Shown here one piece after another: positions 45,921-56,262 of a stretch of 64,000 bases of DNA. The translations under genes and the position numbers were made by a program. The notes under the pieces are model-generated. The model did no database searches and was not told the DNA's origin. It saw only the letters and a program-made list of their open reading frames with translations. The stretch lies in assembly GCA_946885605.1 (NCBI GenBank), contig CAMPGR010000001.1, positions 1 through 64,000 of the forward strand, given 5' to 3'. The first letter of the stretch is position 1. Every line of letters begins with the position of its first letter. Origin of the DNA: an uncultured Pseudomonadota bacterium. GTDB lineage: Bacteria; Pseudomonadota; Gammaproteobacteria; Burkholderiales; SG8-41.

Positions 45921-46940
45921 CTATGCGACCCACACCCGGAACCGGATCGCGCCGACGATCCGCCAGAAGATCGCAAGCGGTGGAATGAGCGCCGAGGTGA
46001 CGACCATCTCAGCGATATGGTCGAGCGCGCGCGAGGTGCGATGCAGCCGCCTGATGCACAACCAGCCCGTGATCGCGCACCATGCGGCCGTGGCGCCGAG
46101 CGCGAGCCGCGGGGCGCCGTGTGCCAACGCGAGTATCGCGGCGAGCGCAGATCCGACCGCAGCATAGTAGTCCCAGCGCGACGTCCGGCGGATGCGCGTG
46201 CGGTAGAGCGCCGGATGCTTGCGGTAGAGGAGCGCGTCGAACATGATCTTCCTCTGTTGCTTCAAGCTCACGCCCCACGCTGCGGGACGAATGGGGTGAA
46301 CGACAACGGCGTCGGATGCGTGCGCGATGCGCGCGCCGGCGCGCAGCATGCGAAACTGCAGATCGGAGTCTTCGCGCCATGCCATGGGGAAACGCTCGTC
46401 GAAACCGTTGAGCCGCTCGAGGGTCGCCCTCCGGCAGAAGCAGTTGGCCGTCACGAACTCGCCGTGCGTAAGACAGCTCGCGTCGAGCTCGTAATCGGTC
46501 GGCGAGGCGGGAAGCGGCATCATCACCCGGCCCGTGGCCGCGTGCGTTTCGGGTACGAACACCGCAATCCCTGCCTTCAGCCAGTTCGCGTCGGGTTGCG
46601 TATCGTCGTCGGTGAAGGCAACGATCCCGCCGCGTGCGCGGCGCCAGCCGCGATTGCGCGCCGCCGCAGGGCCATGAGGGCCGGGCGAGGGCACATACTG
46701 GATCAGGAGGCCCTGCCTCGCCGCGCCGGCTGCGAAGCGTTCCACCACCGTGCGTGTATCGTCGTCCGGCCCGTCGTCCACGACGATGATCTCGTAGGCG
46801 TGCAGCGCGAGCGTCTGGCGGCATAACGCGTCGAGGCAGCGCGCGAGTAACACGGGGCGCCCGCGCGTCGGAATGACGACGGTGAGCGCGGGATCTTCCA
46901 TGGACGTTGTGCGCAGCTGCCAGTTTGTTTCCATCAACAT
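45921..46940 (-). CDS. GT2-family glycosyltransferase with C-terminal membrane segments
   Basis: This GT2 enzyme of about 339 aa has VVIPTRGRPVLLARCLDAL, IIVVDDGPDDDT, the metal-binding DDD in FTDDDTQPD and GFDERFPMAWREDSDLQ. Hydrophobic segments near the C-terminus (ALAAILALAHG, MVVTSALIPPLAIFW) suggest membrane anchoring. The start is uncertain: ATG at 46940 after GAGG is preferred, 46901 is possible. The open frame extends up to a TTG at 47045 through a Cys-rich stretch (CTRWCGICN and CRWNEAC) of unclear status. Confidence 0.85.
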   Translation of the reverse strand: MLMETNWQLRTTSMEDPALTVVIPTRGRPVLLARCLDALCRQTLALHAYEIIVVDDGPDDDTRTVVERFAAGAARQGLLIQYVPSPGPHGPAAARNRGWRRARGGIVAFTDDDTQPDANWLKAGIAVFVPETHAATGRVMMPLPASPTDYELDASCLTHGEFVTANCFCRRATLERLNGFDERFPMAWREDSDLQFRMLRAGARIAHASDAVVVHPIRPAAWGVSLKQQRKIMFDALLYRKHPALYRTRIRRTSRWDYYAAVGSALAAILALAHGAPRLALGATAAWCAITGWLCIRRLHRTSRALDHIAEMVVTSALIPPLAIFWRIVGAIRFRVWVA

Positions 46941-47048
46941 GTCGCAAGCCTCATTCCAGCGGCAAGAGTAATCTCCATGCACCGTCATGGTGCGGGGCGC
47001 GTTGCAAATGCCGCACCAGCGCGTGCAACGCTCTCCTTCGCTCAACGG

Positions 47049-48431
47049 CTAGACCCGGCTCGCGGCGAGCCTCAAGTCGGGCGTGGCGCGTGCCGGCATC
47101 GTTGCGCGCCCAATGCCGAAGTACTCGAAGCCTTCGTCGTACAGCTCGAGCTGGTCGTATAGATTGCGCCCGTCGAACACGATGCGCTGGCGCATGGCAC
47201 GCTTCAGGCGCTCGATATCGGGCTGCCCGAACTGCGGCCACTCGGTGACCAGGATCAGCGCATCCGCATCCTGCACCGCCTCGTACTGCCCGGTGAGATT
47301 GAACCGTCCGCTTTCCAGCCAACAGGCCGGCAGGACGCGACGGGCGTTCGCCATCGCAGCGGGATCGTGGGCGTTTATGATCGCGCCCGCCTCGATGAGG
47401 GCCCGCAGGACGGCGATCGATGGCGCCTCCCGCATGTCATCGGTACCGGGCTTGAATGCAAGGCCCCAGACCGCGAAGCGCAGGCCATGCAGCGAAGGCC
47501 CGAAACGGCGCCGGACTTTTTCGAAGAGCACACCTTTCTGCCGGCGGTTGCGCAGGTCGACGGCGCTCAGGATGGCGGGATCGAACCCCGCCTCGTACGC
47601 AGTGCGGATCAGCGCCCGGGTGTCTTTGGGCAGGCACGACCCGCCGTATCCGCAGCCCGGCTGCATGAAGGCGGGGCCGATGCGCGCGTCGCTCCCGATC
47701 CCGAGGCGCACGCTTTCGGCATCCACACCGAGCCGCTCGCAGATGCACGCGATTTCGTTCATGAACGAGATGCGGGTGGCGAGCATCGCGTTCGCAGCCT
47801 GCTTGGAGAGCTCCGCGTCGCGCACGCGCATGATCAGCAAGTGCTCCGCTCCGGGAAGGATGGGCGCATAGAGCTCGCGCAGCAGCGCGATCGCGCGTGC
47901 GCTGCGGCTTCCGATGACGACGCGGTCGGGATGCATGAAGTCATGGATCGCCGCGCCTTCCCGCAGGAATTCCGGGTTGAAGGCGACATCCACAGGGGTG
48001 CACACGCCGCGGCCGTGAAGTTGCTCGAGGATCGCCTCTTCCACGCGCTCCGTCGCACCAACCGGCACGGTGGAGCGCACGATAACCACAGCCCGATCCC
48101 GCAGCACGCATCCCACACTGCGCGCAGCACTCATGACTTGCGAGAGGTCCGGGGAACCGTCGGCGTTGGACGGCGTGCCGACGCTGATGAAGTAAAGCCG
48201 CGTGCCGCGCTCCGTCGCCGCGAGGTCGTCGACGAAGTCGAGTCGCCCTCCTGCGAGATTGCGACTCACAAGCTCAGGGAGGCCCGGCTCATGGATCGTG
48301 ACGATACCGTTGCGAAGTGCGGAGACTTTCGCCGCGTCGCTGTCCACGCAGGTGACGAGATGGCCCATTTCGGCGAGGCAGGCGCCCGCGACCAGCCCGA
48401 CATACCCCGTTCCGATTACGCAGATCTTCAT
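47049..48431 (-). CDS. ugd: UDP-glucose 6-dehydrogenase
   Basis: This 460-aa enzyme oxidises UDP-glucose to UDP-glucuronate with two NAD+. The NAD motif is ICVIGTGYVGLVAGACLAEMGH, the middle signature is VAFNPEFLREGAAIHDFMHPDR, and the catalytic Cys is in GCGYGGSCLPKDTRAL. The C-terminal UDP-binding part is complete. It follows a membrane-protein gene by five bases and supplies the precursor for the UXS-like enzyme at 40125 and for glycosyltransferases nearby. Confidence 0.96.
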   Translation of the reverse strand: MKICVIGTGYVGLVAGACLAEMGHLVTCVDSDAAKVSALRNGIVTIHEPGLPELVSRNLAGGRLDFVDDLAATERGTRLYFISVGTPSNADGSPDLSQVMSAARSVGCVLRDRAVVIVRSTVPVGATERVEEAILEQLHGRGVCTPVDVAFNPEFLREGAAIHDFMHPDRVVIGSRSARAIALLRELYAPILPGAEHLLIMRVRDAELSKQAANAMLATRISFMNEIACICERLGVDAESVRLGIGSDARIGPAFMQPGCGYGGSCLPKDTRALIRTAYEAGFDPAILSAVDLRNRRQKGVLFEKVRRRFGPSLHGLRFAVWGLAFKPGTDDMREAPSIAVLRALIEAGAIINAHDPAAMANARRVLPACWLESGRFNLTGQYEAVQDADALILVTEWPQFGQPDIERLKRAMRQRIVFDGRNLYDQLELYDEGFEYFGIGRATMPARATPDLRLAASRV

Positions 48432-48436
48432 GAGCG

Positions 48437-49201
48437 TCAGAACGGGCGAACGTCATGGCCCGTACGGCGCTGCAGCTCGCGCAGCGCGGCGGCCACCGCA
48501 AGGCTGGAGAGCTGACCGAAGGCGATGTTGGCGAGCTGCCGGGCGAGCGGCACCTGCCGCGCCTCACCCGCCACGATGGTCGTGCGCGCTTTCCGCTTGG
48601 TGAAGTAGCCTACGATGAAGCCGACGCCCGCGACGGCGGCGATCACCGAAGGCGTTGCGATCAGCTCTGGTGTTGCGCGTCGCGCCTCTCTCAGGCGCGT
48701 TTCGAGCTCCGCTTCCGAACGCATCAGCTCGCGCTCCCGGGGGCCCGGATTGAGGGGCGGCACGCCTTCGTCCGGGCGCGCGCCCCCGCTCTTGTCACTG
48801 CGCAACCGGTGCAGGCCGTAGGACGTGAACGGGAAGAACGGCGACTTGAGCGAGCGGTAGACGACGATAAGGGCGATCACAGCGAGGAGCACGTTGGCGA
48901 GCGCGACGAGATACGCGGCCATCTCCCAGCGCCATCCGTGCGCCGCAGCGAGCCATGACGCCGTCGCGACACACAGCAAAAGCCAGCCGGCCACGAGCAG
49001 TATGCCGGCGATGACAAGGGCAACCGCGGTCCAGGCAACGCGCGCCGGAAGCTCACGTCCTTCTTCCGCGAACACCGCCGCGAAGTCGCCGGCGAAGCGG
49101 CGAACGGTGCGCGGCAATACGCCCCACAACGCGATGAGTTGGCGCAGCCCCGTGCGATCTACGCGAGGCGGGGCGGCATTCATCATGGCCTGAGGGGGCA
49201 T
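48437..49201 (-). CDS. Phage-holin-like (YqjE/holin-X type) membrane protein
   Basis: This protein of about 254 aa has two adjacent hydrophobic helices (VAWTAVALVIAGILLVAGWLLL and YLVALANVLLAVIALIVVY) after a helical N-terminus. A second region (SVIAAVAGVGFIVGYF) follows a charged helix LMRSEAELETRLREAR. This is the YqjE/holin-X-type layout found next to DUF883 proteins, as here. Such proteins are inner-membrane and stress-associated, with no defined activity. The start may instead be 49186. Confidence 0.72.
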   Translation of the reverse strand: MPPQAMMNAAPPRVDRTGLRQLIALWGVLPRTVRRFAGDFAAVFAEEGRELPARVAWTAVALVIAGILLVAGWLLLCVATASWLAAAHGWRWEMAAYLVALANVLLAVIALIVVYRSLKSPFFPFTSYGLHRLRSDKSGGARPDEGVPPLNPGPRERELMRSEAELETRLREARRATPELIATPSVIAAVAGVGFIVGYFTKRKARTTIVAGEARQVPLARQLANIAFGQLSSLAVAAALRELQRRTGHDVRPF

Positions 49202-49217
49202 CGCTGGTGCGCCGCGC

Positions 49218-49469
49218 TCAGCGCATCAGCCGGCCGAGTATGAAGCCTGTCGCAAGCGCGAGCGCGAGCGTCTGCACCGGATGCGCCGAGATGTAGTTAT
49301 TGAGCTCGCTGGTGAGCTGCTGTCCGGACGTGCTCAAGCGGCGCGCGCTGTCGGAAGCGCGGTCAACGGCACGATGCGCGGTTTCGGTCGCGCGCTCGAC
49401 GACGTCATGGGCCTGCTCGATCGTCCTATGAGCCTGCTCGCTGGCGCTGGCCGTCGTGGTCTGTTCCAT
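49218..49469 (-). CDS. DUF883/ElaB-YqjD-type ribosome/membrane-associated protein
   Basis: This 83-aa protein has an Ala/Glu/Arg-rich amphipathic helix (AHDVVERATETAHRAVDRASDSARRL) and a short C-terminal membrane helix (TLALALATGFILGRLMR), typical of ElaB/YqjD/YgaM proteins. In E. coli these C-tail-anchored proteins bind ribosomes in stationary phase. The ATG at 49469 is preceded by AAAGGAT. It is first in the reverse operon with the holin-like gene and ugd. Confidence 0.82.
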   Translation of the reverse strand: MEQTTTASASEQAHRTIEQAHDVVERATETAHRAVDRASDSARRLSTSGQQLTSELNNYISAHPVQTLALALATGFILGRLMR

Positions 49470-49784
49470 GGCGTGATCCTTTCGCGAAGTTTTGCACATC
49501 CAATATTGCAAGGAGCGTGCCACCGGCGTTTGATCGAACGCCGCCATGGCTTTGCCGTACGATGGCCGGGCGCTCGCGGCACGCCTTACAAGTCGTGAGA
49601 GCAATTCTTACCGGAGGGCGCGACGGGTGACCCCTTCATCCGGTGGGGCGTCGCGGGCTTCGGGCGGCAAGCAACTGTCATGCATGACGGCGATCCGTGG
49701 TACGAAAGTTGCAACCGACAAACAGATGCGGTGTGAGCGACTCCATTCAAGTCGGCAACCGCGCATGGAGTCGAGGTCGCGCTT
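49470..49784. other. Divergent promoter region
   Basis: This 315-base gap lies between the DUF883 operon and the YihY gene. I see no gene or clear hairpin. It should hold promoters for both directions. Confidence 0.4.
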
Positions 49785-50699
49785 GTGATACCCGGCAAGT
49801 CCGCCTTGGGCCGCGCATGGCGGTACGTGAAAGCCGCATTCGTGCTCTGGCTCGACCGGGGAGCGGCGCGGCTCGGGGCCGCCGTCGCGTTCTATTCCAT
49901 ATTTTCGCTCGCGCCATTGCTGGTGATCGCGGTTCACTTCGCTGGCGTTTTTCTCGGCCCGGACTTCGCCCGCCAGCAGTTCCTCGATCAGATCGCCTCG
50001 CTCATGGGAGACCGGACGGCCGCGGTGGTGAATACCATGATCGACGCCGCCGTCAAGTCGGAGAAGGGCGGGTGGGCCGGCGCCATCAGCGCGGTGACGC
50101 TTTTCATCGGCGCGACCGGGGTGCTGGTCGAATTGCGCAACGCGCTCGACGCGATCCACGGCACGAAGCCGCCGGGCGGCATGTCGGCCATGGTGCGCGC
50201 ACGCCTGTGGTCGTTTGCGCTGGCGCTTGCGATCGGCTTCCTCCTTCTCGTGTCTTTGATCGCAAGCGCCATCATCGCCGCGGCCGGGGCATGGATTATC
50301 GACCGCTATCCGGCGCTCGGAGTGATGACGCTACTGCTCAACTGGACGCTGTCGCTCGCGATTTTCTCGGCGCTGTTCGGCCTGCTGCTGCGGTGGCTGC
50401 CCTCAGAGCGCCAGCCGTGGTCGAGGGTGTGGCCCGGTGCGATACTCTCAGCCGTGCTCATGAGCGGGGGCAAGGAGCTGCTGGGGATCTATCTGGGACG
50501 CGCGGCTTTTTCCGATGCGTTCGGCGCCGCGGGGTCGCTGGTGGTGCTCGTGATGTGGATCTATTATTCGGTCCAGGTTTTCCTGTTCGGCGCCGCGTTC
50601 AACGAGGTGCGCGCGCAGCTCCGCCATCCGCGAACGGAGCCTTCCGCGCCGCCTTATCCACGGCCCGCCGGCAAAGATCCCGAAGTGCGCGCAGGATAG
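49785..50699 (+). CDS. YihY/BrkB-family membrane protein
   Basis: This 304-aa inner-membrane protein of the YihY/BrkB family (once misannotated as RNase BN) has about six helices. Landmarks are GAAVAFYSIFSLAPLLVIAV near the N-terminus, LLLRWLPSERQPWSRVWPGA and GSLVVLVMWIYYSVQVFLFGAAFNEV. Function is not established. It starts with GTG at 49785 and ends with a hydrophilic Pro-rich tail. Confidence 0.93.
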   Translation: MIPGKSALGRAWRYVKAAFVLWLDRGAARLGAAVAFYSIFSLAPLLVIAVHFAGVFLGPDFARQQFLDQIASLMGDRTAAVVNTMIDAAVKSEKGGWAGAISAVTLFIGATGVLVELRNALDAIHGTKPPGGMSAMVRARLWSFALALAIGFLLLVSLIASAIIAAAGAWIIDRYPALGVMTLLLNWTLSLAIFSALFGLLLRWLPSERQPWSRVWPGAILSAVLMSGGKELLGIYLGRAAFSDAFGAAGSLVVLVMWIYYSVQVFLFGAAFNEVRAQLRHPRTEPSAPPYPRPAGKDPEVRAG

Positions 50700-50718
50700 T
50701 AGTGCCGATCCCGGTTAG

Positions 50719-50903
50719 TCACGCCGATCCCGGTTCGGGAACGACCTCGCAATTGAGCTGGTCGTTACGCGCAGTGCAATCGGTGCACAGCATCTCGCGC
50801 GCCGGCTCGATCGTCCGTTCTTCATAAGCACGGTCCGGCCATGCCGGGCAGTTGCGGCAGAAGTGCCAGATTCGCTCACCTTTGTGACGGCGGTAGATCA
50901 TGC

Positions 50904-50907
<4 letters not shown>
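50719..50907 (-). CDS. Small zinc-ribbon protein
   Basis: This 62-aa protein has two Cys pairs: CRNC near residue 17 and CTDC near residue 41, preceded by a basic stretch MSMIYRRHKGERIW. This suggests a single zinc-ribbon fold. Its ATG overlaps the stop of the upstream GH13 gene (ATGA), so it is translationally coupled to it. No known function; similar short zinc-ribbon proteins occur in many proteobacteria. Confidence 0.65.
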
Positions 50908-52553
<1,646 letters not shown>

Positions 52554-52594
52554 CGATACTCCCCGAAATGCCGCCCTCGTGTGTGCCTCTCGCT

Positions 52595-54304
52595 TCAACA
52601 ATGGCGCACGCCTTCGAGCCTGAACCAGCGGTAACCGTACCCATCGAGTTCGAACTGTCGGTTCTCTCCGCTCTGCGCCTCGTAAACTTTGTCGCCGAAG
52701 AGGTCGGTGAGCTCTCCGGCCTCTTGGTCATTGAGCCCGACATGGACCCGGCACGGCCGATCGGCGAGGTTGTGCAGGAGAACTGTCGTATTGCCCTCGC
52801 AGCTCGTGCGGTGGGCAAACACGGCGGGATCGTTTGTTTCGATAAGCCTCAGCTCGCCCCAGCCGATCTCAGGGCACGACTGTCTTACGTCCGACAGCCG
52901 CCTGATCCAGCTCAGCAGCGAATCCGGATCTCGTTGTTGGGCGATCACGTTGGCGCTCGCCGCACCGTAGTTGCCCGTCATGACAACAGGGTGAATGAGC
53001 CGTTCCTCGGAGACCGTCGAGAATCCGCCGTTGCGCTCGTGCGACCATTGCATGCAGGTGCGCACGGGCCAGCGCTCGGGTAGCGAGAGATCGTCTCCCA
53101 TGCCGATTTCGTCCCCGTAGTAGATCACCGGCGCGCCGGGCAGGCTGAACATGAGGCTGTAGGCGAGCTCGATGCGGCGCCGGTTCCCGCCGAGCATCGG
53201 CGCGAGGCGGCGCCGGATGCCGCGTTCATAGAGCCTCATGTCCCGGTCGCCGGCAAAGGCCGCATAGCACTCCCCGCGCTCCTCCGACGTCAAGCGGCCC
53301 AGATCGAGCTCGTCGTGGTTTCGCAGGAAGTGCGCCCATTGTCCAAGTTGCGGGAGCTTGGGAAGCAGCTTCACTCCCCGAGTGAGCGGTTCGGCGCGGC
53401 GGCGCGCAAAGGCGAGAAACACATACTGGTTGACGAGGAACGCAAAGAGCATGTGGATGCGCGAACCGTCACCGAGGTACTCCGGCATCTCCGCGGGCAA
53501 CACGTTCGCTTCCGCGAGCAGTATCGCGTCGCCCTTGCGCCACGACAGGAAGTTGCGCAGCTCGCTGAAGAATTCGTAACGCGCCTGCGTCGGGCGGCCG
53601 GGGCGCACCTCCTGCACCACAAACGGCGCGGCATCGATGCGAAAACCCGACACGCCCAGCTCGAGCCAGAAGCCCACGATCTTGAAAATCTCGTCGCGCA
53701 CCCGCGCGCATGCGATGTTGAGGTCAGGCTGGTGCGGATAGAAGCGGTGGAAGTACCACGCTCGGGCACGGGGGTCGTACGTCCACACGCTCGACTGGAA
53801 TCCGGGGAACACGACCCCGCCATTCGTGTCGAGCGGCTTGGTCCTGGACCAGACGTAATAGTCGCGATAGGGCGAGTGCGGATCGGCGCGCGCATTCCGG
53901 AACCAGGGATGCTGGTCGGAGGTATGGTTGATGGGCAAATCTATGATGAGCCGGAGCCCCCGCAGCCGCGCCTGATGGCTGAACTCGACGAAATCGCCGA
54001 GCGTTCCGAGTTCCGGCGCGACATCGTAATAGTTCGTGACGTCGTAACCGTGGTCGAGCCGGGGGCTCGGATAGAAGGGCAACAGCCAAATGCAATCCAC
54101 GCCGAGCTTCGCGATATGGTCGAGGCGTTCGGTGAGACCCTTGAAGTCCCCGATGCCGTCCTCGTCGCCGTCCATGAAGCTCGCGACATTGAGGCTGTAG
54201 ATGATGGTGTTCTTGTACCAGAGATCGAGCAAGTGGTCGCTCCCGCTCGCGTGGGTGCCCTGCCGCGTTATGCCGGGGCGCCGCCGCGCAACTTTGCGCG
54301 GCAT
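52595..54304 (-). CDS. GH13 trehalose-synthase-like/alpha-amylase family protein
   Basis: This 569-aa GH13 enzyme begins its catalytic part with LWYKNTIIYSLNVASFMDGDEDGIGDFKG and shows IDLPINHTSDQHPWF, the nucleophile region GFRIDAAPFV, LLAEANVLP and FLRNHDELDL. The pattern is closest to maltose alpha-glucosyltransferases (trehalose synthase TreS), but it has no maltokinase domain. Start at 54304 overlaps the GT9 gene by 37 bases; a later start is possible. It may interconvert maltose and trehalose. Confidence 0.85.
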   Translation of the reverse strand: MPRKVARRRPGITRQGTHASGSDHLLDLWYKNTIIYSLNVASFMDGDEDGIGDFKGLTERLDHIAKLGVDCIWLLPFYPSPRLDHGYDVTNYYDVAPELGTLGDFVEFSHQARLRGLRLIIDLPINHTSDQHPWFRNARADPHSPYRDYYVWSRTKPLDTNGGVVFPGFQSSVWTYDPRARAWYFHRFYPHQPDLNIACARVRDEIFKIVGFWLELGVSGFRIDAAPFVVQEVRPGRPTQARYEFFSELRNFLSWRKGDAILLAEANVLPAEMPEYLGDGSRIHMLFAFLVNQYVFLAFARRRAEPLTRGVKLLPKLPQLGQWAHFLRNHDELDLGRLTSEERGECYAAFAGDRDMRLYERGIRRRLAPMLGGNRRRIELAYSLMFSLPGAPVIYYGDEIGMGDDLSLPERWPVRTCMQWSHERNGGFSTVSEERLIHPVVMTGNYGAASANVIAQQRDPDSLLSWIRRLSDVRQSCPEIGWGELRLIETNDPAVFAHRTSCEGNTTVLLHNLADRPCRVHVGLNDQEAGELTDLFGDKVYEAQSGENRQFELDGYGYRWFRLEGVRHC

Positions 54305-55254
54305 TGCGCGAGCACTTGGGGGCCCTGGGTTCCGGCGGGATCCCACACCGAAGCATGCAGGTGGCGATCGAGCGGCGCCCAGCGGTCGATTTCGGAAGCG
54401 CGAAAGATCACCACGCTCGGCACGCGTAGCGCCGCCGCGATATGCGAGACGCTCGTATCGTTCGTGACGAGGAGTCGGGCGTGGCCCACAAGCGCGGCGA
54501 GCGCGCCGAGAGAGATCGGGGCCGCTGCATCGATCGCAGAAGAGCGCATTGCGGCACGAATCGCTGCTGTAATCGGTCGCTCCTCAACTGAGCCGGTGAG
54601 AACCACGGTGAAGCGGAACTCTTCCGCCAGGGCGTCCGCGAGTCTTGCAAACTGCCGAATGGGCCAGCGCTTCGCCGGATCGCGCGCGCCGGCATGCAGG
54701 CAGAGGTAGCGGCCCTTTTTGAGCGAGCGAAGCAGCGGCACGCACTCCAATTCCTCCTCGTCGTCCGCGCAAAGCGGGAACTCGAGATGCTCGCCGGCGT
54801 GCGGAGCGCCCAGAAAGCGCGCCAGGTTCACTAGGCGGCGTATTTCATGCCCGTTCTCGGGATAGCGCATGAAGCGGGCTCTGCTGTTTAGCTCGCCATC
54901 ACAGAACCCTGCGATTCGCCTTGCGCCCATTTGAGCCACGATGCCGTTCGTCACCGTACCGTTCCCGTGCATCTGGATAACGAGATCGAAACGCTGCGCC
55001 CTCATCCGATGCAGGAATTGAGCGGCAGCCGCGTCGTCGGGCCGCTGTTCCACGAGCCCGGGAAAGCCGGGAACGGGTACGAACGCATCGAGGTAATGCC
55101 CGAAACGCGCCACAAAGCGCTCCGCCCAGGGCAGTCCGAAGAGGGTGATGCAGGCCTCAGGAAAGCCGCGCCGCAGCGAGCGCAGCGCCGGAACTGCACA
55201 CAGCATGTCGCCCACTTGCAGCGCTCGCAGCACCCCTATCCTTATCCGGCGCAC
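54268..55254 (-). CDS. GT9-family (heptosyltransferase-like) glycosyltransferase 3
   Basis: This 328-aa GT9 enzyme opens with RIGVLRALQVGDMLCAVPALRSL and has a LHAGARDPAKRWP donor loop and LVTNDTSVSHIAAALRVPSVV. It is most similar to the gene at 38029, suggesting duplication. It lacks the Cys-rich tail of that copy. It is upstream of the GH13 genes on the same strand, an unusual pairing of surface-glycan and alpha-glucan functions. Confidence 0.9.
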   Translation of the reverse strand: MRRIRIGVLRALQVGDMLCAVPALRSLRRGFPEACITLFGLPWAERFVARFGHYLDAFVPVPGFPGLVEQRPDDAAAAQFLHRMRAQRFDLVIQMHGNGTVTNGIVAQMGARRIAGFCDGELNSRARFMRYPENGHEIRRLVNLARFLGAPHAGEHLEFPLCADDEEELECVPLLRSLKKGRYLCLHAGARDPAKRWPIRQFARLADALAEEFRFTVVLTGSVEERPITAAIRAAMRSSAIDAAAPISLGALAALVGHARLLVTNDTSVSHIAAALRVPSVVIFRASEIDRWAPLDRHLHASVWDPAGTQGPQVLAQCRAKLRGGAPA

Positions 55255-55320
55255 GTCCGTCCGGCGCGCGCTATGAGGATCGAGTCGCTACGTTCACTGC
55301 ACGCGGGGCGAAGGGGACGC

Positions 55321-55758
55321 CTAGCTGCCCGATTGCGAGTGCTGGCCGCCCGGTGAGGAGATGTCCGCTACCGCCCGGCCGGCGGTCGTGGCATTGGTCG
55401 TTTGCGCGAGATCTCCGATAGAAAGGATCCCGACGAGACGCTTCTCGCGGTTCACCACCGGCATGCGACGCACCTGCTCGTCGCCCATGTTGACCGCCAC
55501 TTCGTCGAGATCCTGGTCCTCGTAGCAGTACAGCACCTCGCGGCTCATGACCTCGCGCACCTTGGTGCTCGGCGGCCTGTCCTCCGCCACGGCGCGCACC
55601 GCGATGTCGCGATCGGTGATCATCCCCACCAGGCGGTCGTTCTCGCCGACCGGCAGCACGCCCGCATCGATCTCGCTCATGATGCGCGCCGCCTCACAGA
55701 TCGTTTGTTCGGGGTTCGCAACTCGCACATCGCTGCTCATCGCTTCGCTCACTCTCAT
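55321..55758 (-). CDS. CBS-domain pair protein
   Basis: This 145-aa protein is two CBS domains: MSSDVRVANPEQTICEAARIM with VGMITDRDIAVRAVAE, then VMSREVLYCYEDQDLDEVA with RLVGILSIGDLA. Stand-alone CBS pairs sense adenine nucleotides. The ATG follows GGGAG. An Ala/Gly/Ser tail (about 20 residues) follows. It is probably cytoplasmic and has no obvious partner here. Confidence 0.92.
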   Translation of the reverse strand: MRVSEAMSSDVRVANPEQTICEAARIMSEIDAGVLPVGENDRLVGMITDRDIAVRAVAEDRPPSTKVREVMSREVLYCYEDQDLDEVAVNMGDEQVRRMPVVNREKRLVGILSIGDLAQTTNATTAGRAVADISSPGGQHSQSGS

Positions 55759-55915
55759 ACGCAACTCCCAAAAAAATAAATTCGACTGCCTAAACGTGAC
55801 TGCGCACGGCGTACCGCGGTTCGCCCATTCGCGCCGCACGCCGCTCCAAAGCAAACGCTGTGCCAGGGAAGACATCCGCAGGCCGGTTTGCGCCTGCAGG
55901 GTCGATGCGTAAGTT

Positions 55916-56134
55916 TTACACGGCTTTGCGCACGGTGCGGCGGCGTTCCGCTATCACGGTGTGGCGCAGGGAAAGACTGCTGCCGGGCCTCGCCGGCAAG
56001 ACCGGGTCGCTTGCCGGAAACGTTTCCTCCAGCGCCTCATCGAGAAGCCACTCGTCGTGTGCCGCGGGATCCAACCCGGACGGCATTGGGTCCGTCGTCT
56101 CGAGTTTGCTGCCCGAATCGTTCTGTCGCTGCAT
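55916..56134 (-). CDS. Small conserved protein with an ETFPASDP motif
   Basis: This 72-aa protein carries LLDEALEETFPASDPVLP, a short acidic motif that recurs in small proteobacterial proteins of unknown function. The rest is a hydrophilic N-terminus and a basic C-terminus (AERRRTVRKAV). The start is the ATG six bases after GGAG. The function is not known; such genes are often near stress genes. Confidence 0.65.
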   Translation of the reverse strand: MQRQNDSGSKLETTDPMPSGLDPAAHDEWLLDEALEETFPASDPVLPARPGSSLSLRHTVIAERRRTVRKAV

Positions 56135-56262
56135 TGCGATCTCCGTGACAAGCGCCAGCCCATGAGACCCCGCGCGGCACACTTCCGTTCGGCGCAGCGC
56201 TCGCAGACCCATGGCACATGCCTTGCTTGGTGACGCTCGGAATACGAACCAGGCAACCAGCG

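Noticed and set aside
50704..50735. Two copies of GCCGATCCCGGTT, 19 bases apart
   Set aside because: A short repeat that partly overlaps the end of the zinc-ribbon gene, with no partner genes to suggest an attachment site or operator.
55878..55897. GCAGGC/GCCTGC hairpin downstream of the ETFPASDP gene
   Set aside because: Only six pairs and no U-tract; too weak to call a terminator.
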